Shown: positions 1-5,859, counted from the first letter of the stretch. The stretch is DNA of 5,859 nucleotides from Paracoccaceae bacterium (GCA_007121055.1 SKMM01000229.1:1-5859), one strand, 5' to 3'. Program-made: numbers and translations. The notes: a model not told the origin generated them from the sequence alone.

Positions 1-246
1 CTCGAATGGGCGCGCCACGGCATCCGGGTCAACGCGCTGTGCCCCGGCTATGTCGAGACCGAGCTGAACCGCGATTTCTTCGCCTCCGAGGCTGGTCAGA
101 AGCTGATCCGGCGGGTGCCGATGCGCCGGCTGGGCCAGCCCGGCGACCTCGACGGGCCGCTGCTGCTGCTGGTCTCGGATCTGGGCCGGTTCATGACCGG
201 CACCGACCTCGTGGCCGATGGCGGCCATCTCGTCTCGTCACTCTGA
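1..246 (+). CDS. Short-chain dehydrogenase/reductase, C-terminal 81 residues (5' truncated by window)
   Basis: This is the end of a classical SDR-family NAD(P)(H)-dependent oxidoreductase; the reading frame is open from base 1 and stops with TGA at 244-246. Visible family marks are RVNALCPGYVETEL at residues 9-22 of the fragment, matching the RVN-x-(I/L)-x-PG-x-(V/I)-x-T segment that follows the catalytic YxxxK helix. Near the end, MRRLGQPGDL and the closing TGTDLVADGGH match the usual MGRxGxPxDL and TGxxLxVDGG. The Rossmann nucleotide-binding half and the Ser-Tyr-Lys catalytic residues lie upstream and cannot be checked. Only 9 bases separate it from the acyl-CoA dehydrogenase gene, so both are probably in one operon. 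In this company a keto/hydroxy interconversion on the imported acid or its CoA ester is plausible (compare LvaD of the levulinate pathway), but 3-hydroxyacyl-CoA dehydrogenase activity is equally possible. The family is secure; the substrate is not. Confidence 0.93.
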   Translation, partial: LEWARHGIRVNALCPGYVETELNRDFFASEAGQKLIRRVPMRRLGQPGDLDGPLLLLVSDLGRFMTGTDLVADGGHLVSSL

Positions 247-255
247 AGGACCTCC

Positions 256-1458
256 ATGGATTTCACCATCCCGCCCAAGGTCGAGGAGTTCCGCGCGCGC
301 ATCGCCCGCTTCGTGGCGGACGAGATCCTGCCGGTGGAGGCCAATGGCGCGGCCTGGGACCCGCACGGCAACATCGCCCTGCCCTGGCTGGAGGCGCTGC
401 GCGAGAAGGCCCGGGCCGAGGGGCTGTGGTGTCTGGCGCTGCGCCCCGACACCGGCGGGCAGGGCCTGGGCAAGGTCGGCATGGCGGTGTGCTACGAGGA
501 GATGAACCGGTCGATCTTCGGGCCCGTGGTGTTCAATGCCGCGGCACCGGACGACGGCAACATGATGGTGCTGGAACAGGCGGCCACCGACGATCAGAAG
601 GCGCGCTGGCTTGCCCCCATCGTGGACGGCCGGGTGCGGTCCTCCTTCGCCATGACCGAGCCGCATCCGGGCGGGGGCTCGGACCCTGGCATGATGCTGA
701 CAACGGCGACCCGGCGCGGCGATGCCTATGTCATCCGCGGCCGCAAGTGGTTCATTACCGGGGCGGCGGAGGCGGCGCATTTCATCCTCGTGGCGCGGAC
801 CTCGGACGACCCGAGGCGCGGGCTGACGGCCTTCCTGCACGACCGCGAGGATGCAGGCTGGCGCATCGACCGGCGCATCCCGATCATGGGCCCGGAGGAA
901 CACGGGGGCCATTGCGAACTGGTCTACGAGGACATGGAGCTGTCCGCCGACCGGGTGCTGCTGGGCGAGGGGCTGGGGCTGAAGCTGACGCAGATGCGAC
1001 TGGGCCCCGCGCGGCTGACCCACTGCATGCGCTGGCTGGGCCTTGCGAAACGCTGCACCGAGATCGCGCGCGAATACGCCGAGAACCGCCACGGCTTCGG
1101 CATCCGCCTGTCGGACCGCGAGAGCATCCAGATCAAGCTCGGGGATCTGGCGATGGGGATCGAGACGGGGCGGCTTCTGGTGATGAAGGCGGCCTGGGCG
1201 CTCGACCGCGGCAGCTTTGCCCGCAAGGAGGTCTCCATGGCCAAGATCCATGTGGCCAACCTTCTGCACAAGGCCGCCGACGTGGCGATCCAGATCAACG
1301 GCGCGCGGGGCTATTCCACCGACACGGTGCTGGAGTGGATCTATCGCTATGCCCGGCAGGCCCGGCTGGTGGATGGTGCCGACGAGGTGCACCAGATGGT
1401 GCTGAACCGCCATCTGGCGCAGGAGGGACGCGATTTCTGGCGGTGGGAGGCCGCCTGA
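256..1458 (+). CDS. Acyl-CoA dehydrogenase-fold flavoprotein, ACAD10/ACAD11-like
   Basis: A complete 400-residue FAD-dependent acyl-CoA dehydrogenase-family protein. The order is normal: N-terminal helical domain (about 1-125), middle beta domain with FAMTEPHPGGGSDP (131-144) and GRKWFITGA (162-170), which contact FAD and substrate, and C-terminal helical domain (about 240-390) with INGARGYSTDT (347-357). In the position of the usual catalytic Glu (YEGTxE in MCAD-type enzymes) it reads LVDGADEVH (371-379), placing Asp373 there. The DGxDEVH form is, from memory, typical of ACAD10/ACAD11-type enzymes. In characterised relatives (mammalian ACAD10/11, bacterial LvaC) the enzyme works with an APH-fold kinase on 4-hydroxyacyl-CoA: the kinase phosphorylates the hydroxyl and the ACAD domain eliminates phosphate to yield an enoyl-CoA. 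The matching kinase lies two genes downstream. The ATG start at 256 has AAGGA at 246-250, five bases upstream, overlapping the SDR stop. The family is sure; the phosphate-elimination role is inferred from motif and neighbours. A conventional dehydrogenase remains possible. Confidence 0.94.
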   Translation: MDFTIPPKVEEFRARIARFVADEILPVEANGAAWDPHGNIALPWLEALREKARAEGLWCLALRPDTGGQGLGKVGMAVCYEEMNRSIFGPVVFNAAAPDDGNMMVLEQAATDDQKARWLAPIVDGRVRSSFAMTEPHPGGGSDPGMMLTTATRRGDAYVIRGRKWFITGAAEAAHFILVARTSDDPRRGLTAFLHDREDAGWRIDRRIPIMGPEEHGGHCELVYEDMELSADRVLLGEGLGLKLTQMRLGPARLTHCMRWLGLAKRCTEIAREYAENRHGFGIRLSDRESIQIKLGDLAMGIETGRLLVMKAAWALDRGSFARKEVSMAKIHVANLLHKAADVAIQINGARGYSTDTVLEWIYRYARQARLVDGADEVHQMVLNRHLAQEGRDFWRWEAA

Positions 1459-1471
1459 CCGGAGTTCGGAG

Positions 1472-1528
1472 GGGGCGCTGCCCCGGCCCGGGAGGGGGCC
1501 GGGCGTGGGGAGGAGCGGCGCCTCCTCC
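1472..1528 (+). promoter_or_regulatory. Three consecutive GC-rich inverted repeats in the ACAD-synthetase spacer
   Basis: The 109-base spacer 1459-1567 is the only sizeable non-coding gap in the window. It holds GGGGC/GCCCC at 1472-1476 and 1480-1484 with a GCT loop. A second arm pair, CCCGGCCC/GGGCCGGG at 1482-1489 and 1496-1503, has a 6-base loop. A third, GGAGGAG/CTCCTCC at 1509-1515 and 1522-1528, also has a 6-base loop. The first two share bases 1482-1484, so they cannot both form fully. None is followed by a T-run, so a standard rho-independent terminator is not supported. Possible roles are a 3'-end mRNA stabiliser after the ACAD gene, a translation-control structure for the synthetase, or a remnant of the dispersed GC-rich palindromes common between genes in Rhodobacterales. 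The inverted repeats are read directly; their function is unknown. Confidence 0.5.
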
Positions 1529-1561
1529 GGACAGCATCATATCGCGCAGCCTGGGGAGGAG
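1506..1561 (+). repeat. Direct repeat TGGGGAGGAG (1506-1515 and 1552-1561), second copy is the synthetase ribosome binding site
   Basis: The ten bases TGGGGAGGAG occur twice, 46 bases apart. The downstream copy ends six bases before the ATG at 1568 and is the evident Shine-Dalgarno of the acyl-CoA synthetase gene. Between the copies, CTCCTCC at 1522-1528 is complementary over seven bases to either copy. Pairing with the first leaves the ribosome binding site free; pairing with the second would hide it. The arrangement is visible, but regulation is inference, and purine-rich repeats can arise by chance in such GC-rich DNA. Confidence 0.5.
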
Positions 1562-1567
1562 ATGCGC

Positions 1568-3151
1568 ATGTTCACGGACCCACATCTGGCGCCGCGGGCG
1601 GCGAATTTTCAGCCGCTGACGCCGCTCGACCTGCTGGCGCGCACGCTGGAGGTGCATGGGCCCCGGCCGGCGGTGGCGTGGCGGGACCATGGCCTGAGCT
1701 GGGACGCCTTCGGCGCCATGGTCGCGCGGATGGCGGGCTGGCTGCGCGGGCAGGGGGTCGGGCCGGGTGATGTCGTCTCGGTGATGCTGACCAACCGCCC
1801 CGAGATGGTCGCCGCGCATTTCGCGATCCCCGCGCTGGGGGCGGTTCTGAACACCATCAACACCCGGCTCGACCCGGGCGACGTGGCCTGGATCCTCGAC
1901 CACGCAGGCGCCCGCGTGCTGCTGGCCGAGGCCGCGACCCGGCCCGACATCGACAGCCCGATCCTGGAGAACAGGGTGCCGGTGGAGATGCTGTGTTCCG
2001 CGCCGGGGGCCGGCGACGGGCTCGATTTCTGGTCCGGGGATGTTCCGCCCGTCGACCTGACCGCGGCGGTCACGGACGAACACCAGCCCATCACGCTGAA
2101 CTACACCTCGGGCACCACTGGGCGGCCCAAGGGCGTCGTCTATACCCACCGGGGCGCTTATCTGAACGCCGTGGGCAATGTGCTCGCGCTGGGGCTGACC
2201 GACACCAGTCGCTACCTGTGGACCCTGCCGCTGTTCCACTGCAACGGCTGGTGTCAGGCCTGGGCGGTGACGGCGGCGGGGGGGCTGCATGTCTGCCTCG
2301 ACCGGGTGGAGCCGCGGCTGATCCTCGACACCATCGCACGGCATTCGGTGACGCACATGAGCTGCGCGCCCGTTGTCCTCTACATGCTCCTGAACCACGC
2401 GACCGAGCCGCCTCCGGTGCGGGTGCGCGTCACCACCGGGGGGGCGGCGCCGACGCCCGCGCTGCTGGCGGGGCTCTCGAAGCTGGGATTCGATCTGAAC
2501 CACATGTACGGGCTGACAGAGAGCTATGGCCCTGCCACCATCAACGACCCCGGTGACCCCGAGGCCGACATCGACACCCGGGCTGCGCTGATGGCCCGGC
2601 AGGGGCGGCGGCATGTGACGGCGGGGCGGGCGCGGGTGGTGGACGAACAGGGCTGCGACGTGCCCGCGGACGGCCGGACCATGGGCGAGATCGTGCTGGC
2701 CGGGAACACGATCATGGCGGGGTATTTCCGGAACCCCGAGGCCACCGAGACGGCGTTCCGCGGGGGGCTGTTCCGGTCGGGCGACCTGGCGGTGATGCAC
2801 CCCGACGGGCAGATCGAGATCCGCGACCGCGCCAAGGACATCATCATATCGGGGGGCGAGAATGTCTCGAGCCTCGAGGTGGAGACCGTGCTGCACCGCC
2901 ACCCCGACGTGCTGCTGGCCGCGGTGGTGGCCGCCCCGGACGAGAAATGGGGCGAGACGCCCTGGGCCTTTGTCGAGGTGAAGGAGGGGCGGGCCCTCTC
3001 GGAGGCCGATCTGGAGGCGTTCTGCCGCGAGCATCTGGCGGGCTTCAAGCGGCCGAGGCGCTTCGTGTTCGGGGAACTGCCCCGCACCGCCACCGGCAAG
3101 ATCCAGAAATTCCTGCTGCGCGAGACCGCGCGGGGCATGGTGGCGGCATGA
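1568..3151 (+). CDS. AMP-forming acyl-CoA synthetase (ANL superfamily)
   Basis: A 527-residue adenylate-forming ligase that would convert a carboxylic acid, ATP and CoA to acyl-CoA, AMP and pyrophosphate in the cytoplasm. The core motifs are intact: P-loop YTSGTTGRPKG (179-189), LFHCNGW (222-228), TTGGAAP (289-295), YGLTES (314-319), SGDLA (404-408), the hinge/CoA-binding DRAKDIIISGGENVSSLE (420-437), and PRTATGKIQK (505-514) with the adenylation lysine at Lys511. Length and the HCNGW signature resemble the medium-chain/DmdB-like group, so the substrate may be a short or medium organic acid; LvaE of the levulinate pathway is in the same broad family. The start at 1568 is chosen because GGGGAGGAG (1553-1561) lies six bases upstream. 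ATG 1562 directly abuts that site, and an in-frame GTG at 1505 would add 21 residues encoded by the hairpin region. Its stop overlaps the next start (ATGA at 3148-3151), so the kinase is probably translationally coupled. The exact acid cannot be read from sequence. Confidence 0.95.
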   Translation: MFTDPHLAPRAANFQPLTPLDLLARTLEVHGPRPAVAWRDHGLSWDAFGAMVARMAGWLRGQGVGPGDVVSVMLTNRPEMVAAHFAIPALGAVLNTINTRLDPGDVAWILDHAGARVLLAEAATRPDIDSPILENRVPVEMLCSAPGAGDGLDFWSGDVPPVDLTAAVTDEHQPITLNYTSGTTGRPKGVVYTHRGAYLNAVGNVLALGLTDTSRYLWTLPLFHCNGWCQAWAVTAAGGLHVCLDRVEPRLILDTIARHSVTHMSCAPVVLYMLLNHATEPPPVRVRVTTGGAAPTPALLAGLSKLGFDLNHMYGLTESYGPATINDPGDPEADIDTRAALMARQGRRHVTAGRARVVDEQGCDVPADGRTMGEIVLAGNTIMAGYFRNPEATETAFRGGLFRSGDLAVMHPDGQIEIRDRAKDIIISGGENVSSLEVETVLHRHPDVLLAAVVAAPDEKWGETPWAFVEVKEGRALSEADLEAFCREHLAGFKRPRRFVFGELPRTATGKIQKFLLRETARGMVAA

Positions 3152-4182
3152 GCGATCCCGATCCGCAGGCGCTGGGGACGTGGCTGTCGGACCGGCTGGG
3201 CGGGGCCGGCGTGCCGCGGCTGACCCGCATCGGCGGCGGGCAGTCGAACCCGACCTGGGGCGTCAACTGGGACGGGCGGGCGCTGGTGCTGCGGAAAAAG
3301 CCCACGGGGCCGATCCTGCCCGGCGCCCATGCGGTGGAGCGGGAGTTCCGCGTGCTGCGGGCGCTGGAGGGCACCCAGGTGCCGGTGCCGCGCGCGCTGG
3401 CGCTGGAGGAGGGCGACACCCCCTTGGGCACGCCCTTCTACGTCATGGAGCGGCTGGAGGGGCGGGTGTTCGACGACGCCGCCCTGCCCGGGGTGACGGC
3501 GGCGGAGCGCGGCGCGATGTACCGCGACGTCGCCCGCACGCTGGCACGGCTGCATGCCGTGCGCCCCGAGGCGGTGGGGCTGGGGGATTACGGGCGTCCG
3601 GGGAACTATTTCGCCCGCCAGATCGCGCGCTGGACCAAGCAATACGAGGCCGCGCAGAGCCCCCGCATTCCCGCGCTGGACCGGCTGGTGGACTGGCTGC
3701 CTGCCAACATGCCCGCCGATGACGGGGCGGTGTCCATCGCCCATGGGGATTTCCGGATCGGCAACCTGATGTTCCACCCCTCCGAGCCGCGGGTCATCGC
3801 GGTGCTGGACTGGGAGCTGTCGACGCTGGGCCATCCGCTGGCCGATCTGGGCTTCTGCGTCATGCCCTGGCACAGCGCGCCCGAGGAATACGGCGGGCTG
3901 CTGGGCACCGACTGGCGCGCCGCCGGCATCCCCGAACGCGACGTCTTCGTGGCCGAATACCAGGCCGAGGCGGTGCGGCAGGGCAACCCCACCGCCCCGC
4001 TGCGCCCTTTCCACATCGCCTTCGCCATGTTCCGCTTTGCCGTGATCTTCGTGGGCATCGCTGAACGCGCGCGGGCGGGCTCGGCGGCCTCGGCCGATGC
4101 GGACCGCCTCGGCCCGCTGGCGGAACGCTTCGCCATCCGCGCCTGCGACGTCATCGACGCCACCGGAGAGGTCCCGGCATGA
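3148..4182 (+). CDS. APH-fold phosphotransferase, ACAD10/11-type acyl-CoA hydroxyl kinase candidate
   Basis: A 344-residue protein of the aminoglycoside phosphotransferase/choline kinase fold. It shows a glycine-rich nucleotide loop GGGQSNPTW (29-37), the LRKKPTGPILPGAHAVEREF stretch (48-67) carrying Lys50/Lys51 and the helix-C acidic residues Glu64/Glu66, and the catalytic loop AHGDFRIGNLMFH (198-210) with Asp201 and Asn206. The metal-binding segment VLDWELSTLGHP (219-230) supplies Asp221. All residues expected of an active kinase are present. The LRKKP...AHAVEREF pattern resembles the kinase domains of mammalian ACAD10/11 and the LvaA group rather than drug-resistance enzymes. With the ACAD-fold gene in the same cluster, the likely substrate is the hydroxyl of a hydroxyacyl-CoA. 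The start ATG at 3148 overlaps the synthetase stop; the sequence before it has no strong ribosome binding site, consistent with translational coupling. Its own stop overlaps the TRAP small-subunit start. Family is firm, substrate inferred; an antibiotic-resistance role is unlikely. Confidence 0.93.
   Translation: MSDPDPQALGTWLSDRLGGAGVPRLTRIGGGQSNPTWGVNWDGRALVLRKKPTGPILPGAHAVEREFRVLRALEGTQVPVPRALALEEGDTPLGTPFYVMERLEGRVFDDAALPGVTAAERGAMYRDVARTLARLHAVRPEAVGLGDYGRPGNYFARQIARWTKQYEAAQSPRIPALDRLVDWLPANMPADDGAVSIAHGDFRIGNLMFHPSEPRVIAVLDWELSTLGHPLADLGFCVMPWHSAPEEYGGLLGTDWRAAGIPERDVFVAEYQAEAVRQGNPTAPLRPFHIAFAMFRFAVIFVGIAERARAGSAASADADRLGPLAERFAIRACDVIDATGEVPA
4165..4171 (+). promoter_or_regulatory. 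Ribosome binding site for the TRAP small subunit inside the kinase gene
   Basis: GGAGAGG lies seven bases before the ATG at 4179, within the last codons of the kinase gene. It fixes the start of the TRAP small subunit and gives it its own ribosome entry besides the ATGA overlap. Confidence 0.7.
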
Positions 4183-4709
4183 TCCTTCTGCGCGCCATCG
4201 ACACCATCAACACCGCCATCGGCAAGGCGGTCAGCTTCCTGATCTGGGCCGGCATCGTGGTGCTGGTGTGGGAGGTGGTCGCCCGCTACGTCTTCGGCCA
4301 GCCCACGATCTGGGCGCATGGCTACACCCAGCGGATTTTTGGGGCCTATTTCGTGCTGGTGGGCGCCTACACGCTGATCCGGGGCGACCATGTGCGGGTG
4401 GACCTGCTGCTTCTGAACCGCGGGCCGCGCGGGCGGGCGGTCCTGGACCTGATCAACTTCTCCTTCCTGGTGCTCTGGGGTGCGGTCCTGAGCTGGGAGG
4501 CGTTCTGGTTCTTCGAGGACAGCTGGCGCTTCAACGAGCGCGACGACAGCGCGCTGCGCCACCCGATGTGGCCCATCAAGCTCGCGATGTTCGCGGGCGT
4601 GGCGATGATCACCGTGCAGGGGGTGGTCGAGATGCTGCGGTCGCTGATCCTGATCGTCAATCCGAAGGCCGACACCGGGCGGCCGCAGCTTCAGAAGGGG
4701 GTTCTGTGA
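4179..4709 (+). CDS. TRAP transporter small permease subunit (DctQ-type)
   Basis: A 176-residue integral membrane protein with four predicted membrane segments at about residues 17-39, 52-68, 88-112 and 131-153, the normal size and topology of DctQ-family subunits. Family-type sequence includes RYVFGQPTIW (36-45) after the first segment and IRGDHVRVDLL (67-77) after the second. Together with the large subunit it would form the membrane part of a sodium-coupled secondary transporter that takes an organic acid from a periplasmic binding protein. It starts at ATG 4179, overlapping the kinase stop by four bases, with GGAGAGG seven bases upstream. Its stop overlaps the start of the large subunit by one base. 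The position usually Glu or Asp after the WA pair in loop 1 is Gly48 here; this region varies between subfamilies. The overlap with a catabolic kinase gene suggests that the transported compound feeds the encoded enzymes. Confidence 0.9.
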   Translation: MILLRAIDTINTAIGKAVSFLIWAGIVVLVWEVVARYVFGQPTIWAHGYTQRIFGAYFVLVGAYTLIRGDHVRVDLLLLNRGPRGRAVLDLINFSFLVLWGAVLSWEAFWFFEDSWRFNERDDSALRHPMWPIKLAMFAGVAMITVQGVVEMLRSLILIVNPKADTGRPQLQKGVL

Positions 4710-5859
4710 TGTCGCCCGAGATGCTGACGCTGGGCATGTTCGGCGTGCTGCTGGGGGCGATCATCCTCGGCGTGTCGCTGACCTTCGCGCTGGGGGGGAC
4801 GGCGGTGATCTTCGGGCTGATCGTGTTCGGCCCGAACGGGATGTTCACCATCGTCTCGACGATGTTCGGAGCGATGTGGTCGATCCTGCTGTCGGCGATC
4901 CCGCTGTTCGTGTTCATCGGGGTGGCGCTGGCGCGGTCCCGCATCGCCAACGATCTCTACCAGGCGTTCTACCTGTGGTCGGGCCGCACGCCGGGGGGCT
5001 TGCTGCTGGGAACCTCCGGGTTTGCCGCGACGCTCTCGGCGATGACCGGCAGCTGTGCCGCCTCGACCGTGACCACGGGCCTCGTGGGGATGCCGGCGAT
5101 GGACCAGCGCGGCTACGACCGGCGCTTCGTGCTGGGCACCATCGGGGCGTCGGGAACGCTGGGCATCCTGATCCCGCCCTCGATCACGCTGATCCTGATC
5201 GGGCTGCAGACCGGGCAATCGGTGGGGCGGCTGTTCATGGGGGGCCTCGTGGCGGGGCTGTTCCTGCTGGCGATGTTCCTTCTCTATGTCGCGATCCGCG
5301 CGCGCATCAGCCCGCATCTGGCGCCCCCCGCCGAATTCCGCGCGCCGCTGTCCGAGCGCATCTACGCCCTGCGCTCGGTCATCCTGCCGCTGGTGGTGAT
5401 CCTGTCGGTTCTGGTCTCGATCTTCGCCGGTATCGCCACGCCGACCGAAGCCGCGGCGGTGGGCGCCATGGCGGTGATCCTATCGGTGGCGATGCGGGGC
5501 GAGCTGACCTGGTCCTACGTCAAGGCCGTCAGCCACGACACCGCCACTTTCACCGGCATGGTGATCTGGATCGTCTTCGGCGCTTCGGCCTTCGTGGCAG
5601 TCTATGGCGGCGGCGGGGGCACGCGGTTCATGCAGGGCTACCTCATGGGGCTCGATATCGAGCCCTGGATGGTGATCCTGCTGATGCAGCTGATCACGCT
5701 GGTGCTGGGGATGTTCCTCGACCCGATCGGGATCATCCTGCTGGTGCTGCCGATCTTCTTTCCCATCGTGACCGCGCTGGGGTTCGACCCGATCTGGTTC
5801 TGCATCCTGTTCCAGCTGAACCTGTGCATCGGCTACATCTCGCCGCCCTTCGGGTACAA
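4709..5859 (+). CDS. TRAP transporter large permease subunit (DctM-type), 3' truncated by window
   Basis: The frame from ATG 4709 stays open to the window edge, giving 383 residues plus two bases. DctM proteins usually run to about 425-450 residues, so a few dozen are missing. Family motifs are clear: IPLFVFIGVALARS (64-77), the first Na+/substrate-region hairpin with MTGSCAASTVTTG (112-124), MPAMDQRGYDRR (128-139), LGILIPPSITLILIG (151-165), GIATPTEAAAVGA (241-253), and the second-half FLDPIGIILLVLPIFFP (336-352) followed by ISPPFGY (377-383). The protein is a very hydrophobic, many-helix inner-membrane carrier with the internal duplication typical of the family (two IPP/SPP hairpins). The start is set by the TGATG overlap with the small-subunit stop and AAGGGGG at 4695-4701, seven bases upstream. 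The sequence resembles the group that transports larger organic acids, but this is too weak to name a substrate. The periplasmic binding protein is not in the window. Confidence 0.93.
   Translation, partial: MSPEMLTLGMFGVLLGAIILGVSLTFALGGTAVIFGLIVFGPNGMFTIVSTMFGAMWSILLSAIPLFVFIGVALARSRIANDLYQAFYLWSGRTPGGLLLGTSGFAATLSAMTGSCAASTVTTGLVGMPAMDQRGYDRRFVLGTIGASGTLGILIPPSITLILIGLQTGQSVGRLFMGGLVAGLFLLAMFLLYVAIRARISPHLAPPAEFRAPLSERIYALRSVILPLVVILSVLVSIFAGIATPTEAAAVGAMAVILSVAMRGELTWSYVKAVSHDTATFTGMVIWIVFGASAFVAVYGGGGGTRFMQGYLMGLDIEPWMVILLMQLITLVLGMFLDPIGIILLVLPIFFPIVTALGFDPIWFCILFQLNLCIGYISPPFGY

Noticed and set aside
1472..1535. A rho-independent terminator after the ACAD gene
   Set aside because: Stable GC-rich stems are present, but no T-run follows any of them; the downstream sequence is GGACAGCATCATATC.
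1505..1567. A 21-residue N-terminal extension of the synthetase from a GTG at 1505
   Set aside because: It would be encoded by the hairpin region, has no suitably placed ribosome binding site, and GGGGAGGAG sits ideally before ATG 1568.
6..1619. A 537-codon open frame on the + strand overlapping the SDR end and the ACAD gene
   Set aside because: It is out of frame with clear SDR and ACAD motifs, its translation is a low-complexity Gly/Arg/Ala/Pro mix, and such long open shadows are expected in very GC-rich coding DNA.
1295..3034. A 579-codon open frame on the - strand opposite the acyl-CoA synthetase
   Set aside because: The translation is rich in His, Arg, Gly, Pro and Gln with no recognisable domain; the + strand carries a full set of adenylating-enzyme motifs over the same bases.
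256..3151. DMSP demethylation genes dmdC and dmdB
   Set aside because: The synthetase resembles the DmdB group loosely, but DmdC-type dehydrogenases are much longer (near 600 residues) than this 400-residue ACAD, and an APH kinase has no place in that pathway.
2524..4014. A 496-codon open frame on the - strand across the synthetase and kinase genes
   Set aside because: It crosses the junction of two well-supported + strand genes and has the biased composition of an antisense shadow.
3148..4182. An aminoglycoside or macrolide resistance kinase
   Set aside because: The fold is shared, but the LRKKP...AHAVEREF pattern and the neighbouring CoA-ester enzymes point to the ACAD10/11-associated kinase group.
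4320..4328. Loss of a conserved acidic residue in loop 1 of the TRAP small subunit (Gly48)
   Set aside because: That loop varies between DctQ subfamilies and the rest of the protein is normal, so a defect cannot be claimed.

Overview
The window is very GC-rich and densely coded on the + strand, with five genes in one direction: the tail of one gene, three complete genes plus a complete small transporter subunit, and a last gene that runs off the right edge. Gene density, strong third-position G/C, ATGA stop/start overlaps, a TRAP transporter and a GC-rich palindromic spacer (GGGGC-GCT-GCCCC type) all suggest an alphaproteobacterium, plausibly Rhodobacterales (Rhodobacter/Paracoccus-like). That placement is inference; no rRNA or marker gene is present.

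Layout: 1-246, C-terminal end of a short-chain dehydrogenase/reductase (SDR). 256-1458, an acyl-CoA dehydrogenase-fold flavoprotein of the ACAD10/ACAD11 type. 1459-1567, the only notable spacer, with three consecutive potential hairpins and a repeated Shine-Dalgarno-like motif. 1568-3151, an AMP-forming acyl-CoA synthetase. 3148-4182, an aminoglycoside-phosphotransferase-fold (APH) kinase of the kind fused to or encoded beside ACAD10/11-type enzymes. 4179-4709 and 4709-5859, the small (DctQ-type) and large (DctM-type, truncated by the window) membrane subunits of a TRAP transporter. No RNA gene, CRISPR array, insertion sequence, or rho-independent terminator with a T-run was seen.

Together the genes read as an uptake-and-activation operon for an organic acid. 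The TRAP system would import the acid, the synthetase would make its CoA thioester, and the SDR would reduce a keto group to a hydroxyl. The APH kinase would phosphorylate that hydroxyl on the acyl-CoA, and the ACAD-fold enzyme would eliminate the phosphate to give an enoyl-CoA for beta-oxidation. The same families occur in the Pseudomonas putida levulinate (lva) pathway, and the kinase and ACAD domains match those of mammalian ACAD10/ACAD11, which act on 4-hydroxy acids. The gene order differs, the transporter is of a different class, and no LvaB-like small gene is visible here. The true substrate is therefore open; a 4-hydroxy or 4-keto acid is the leading hypothesis.
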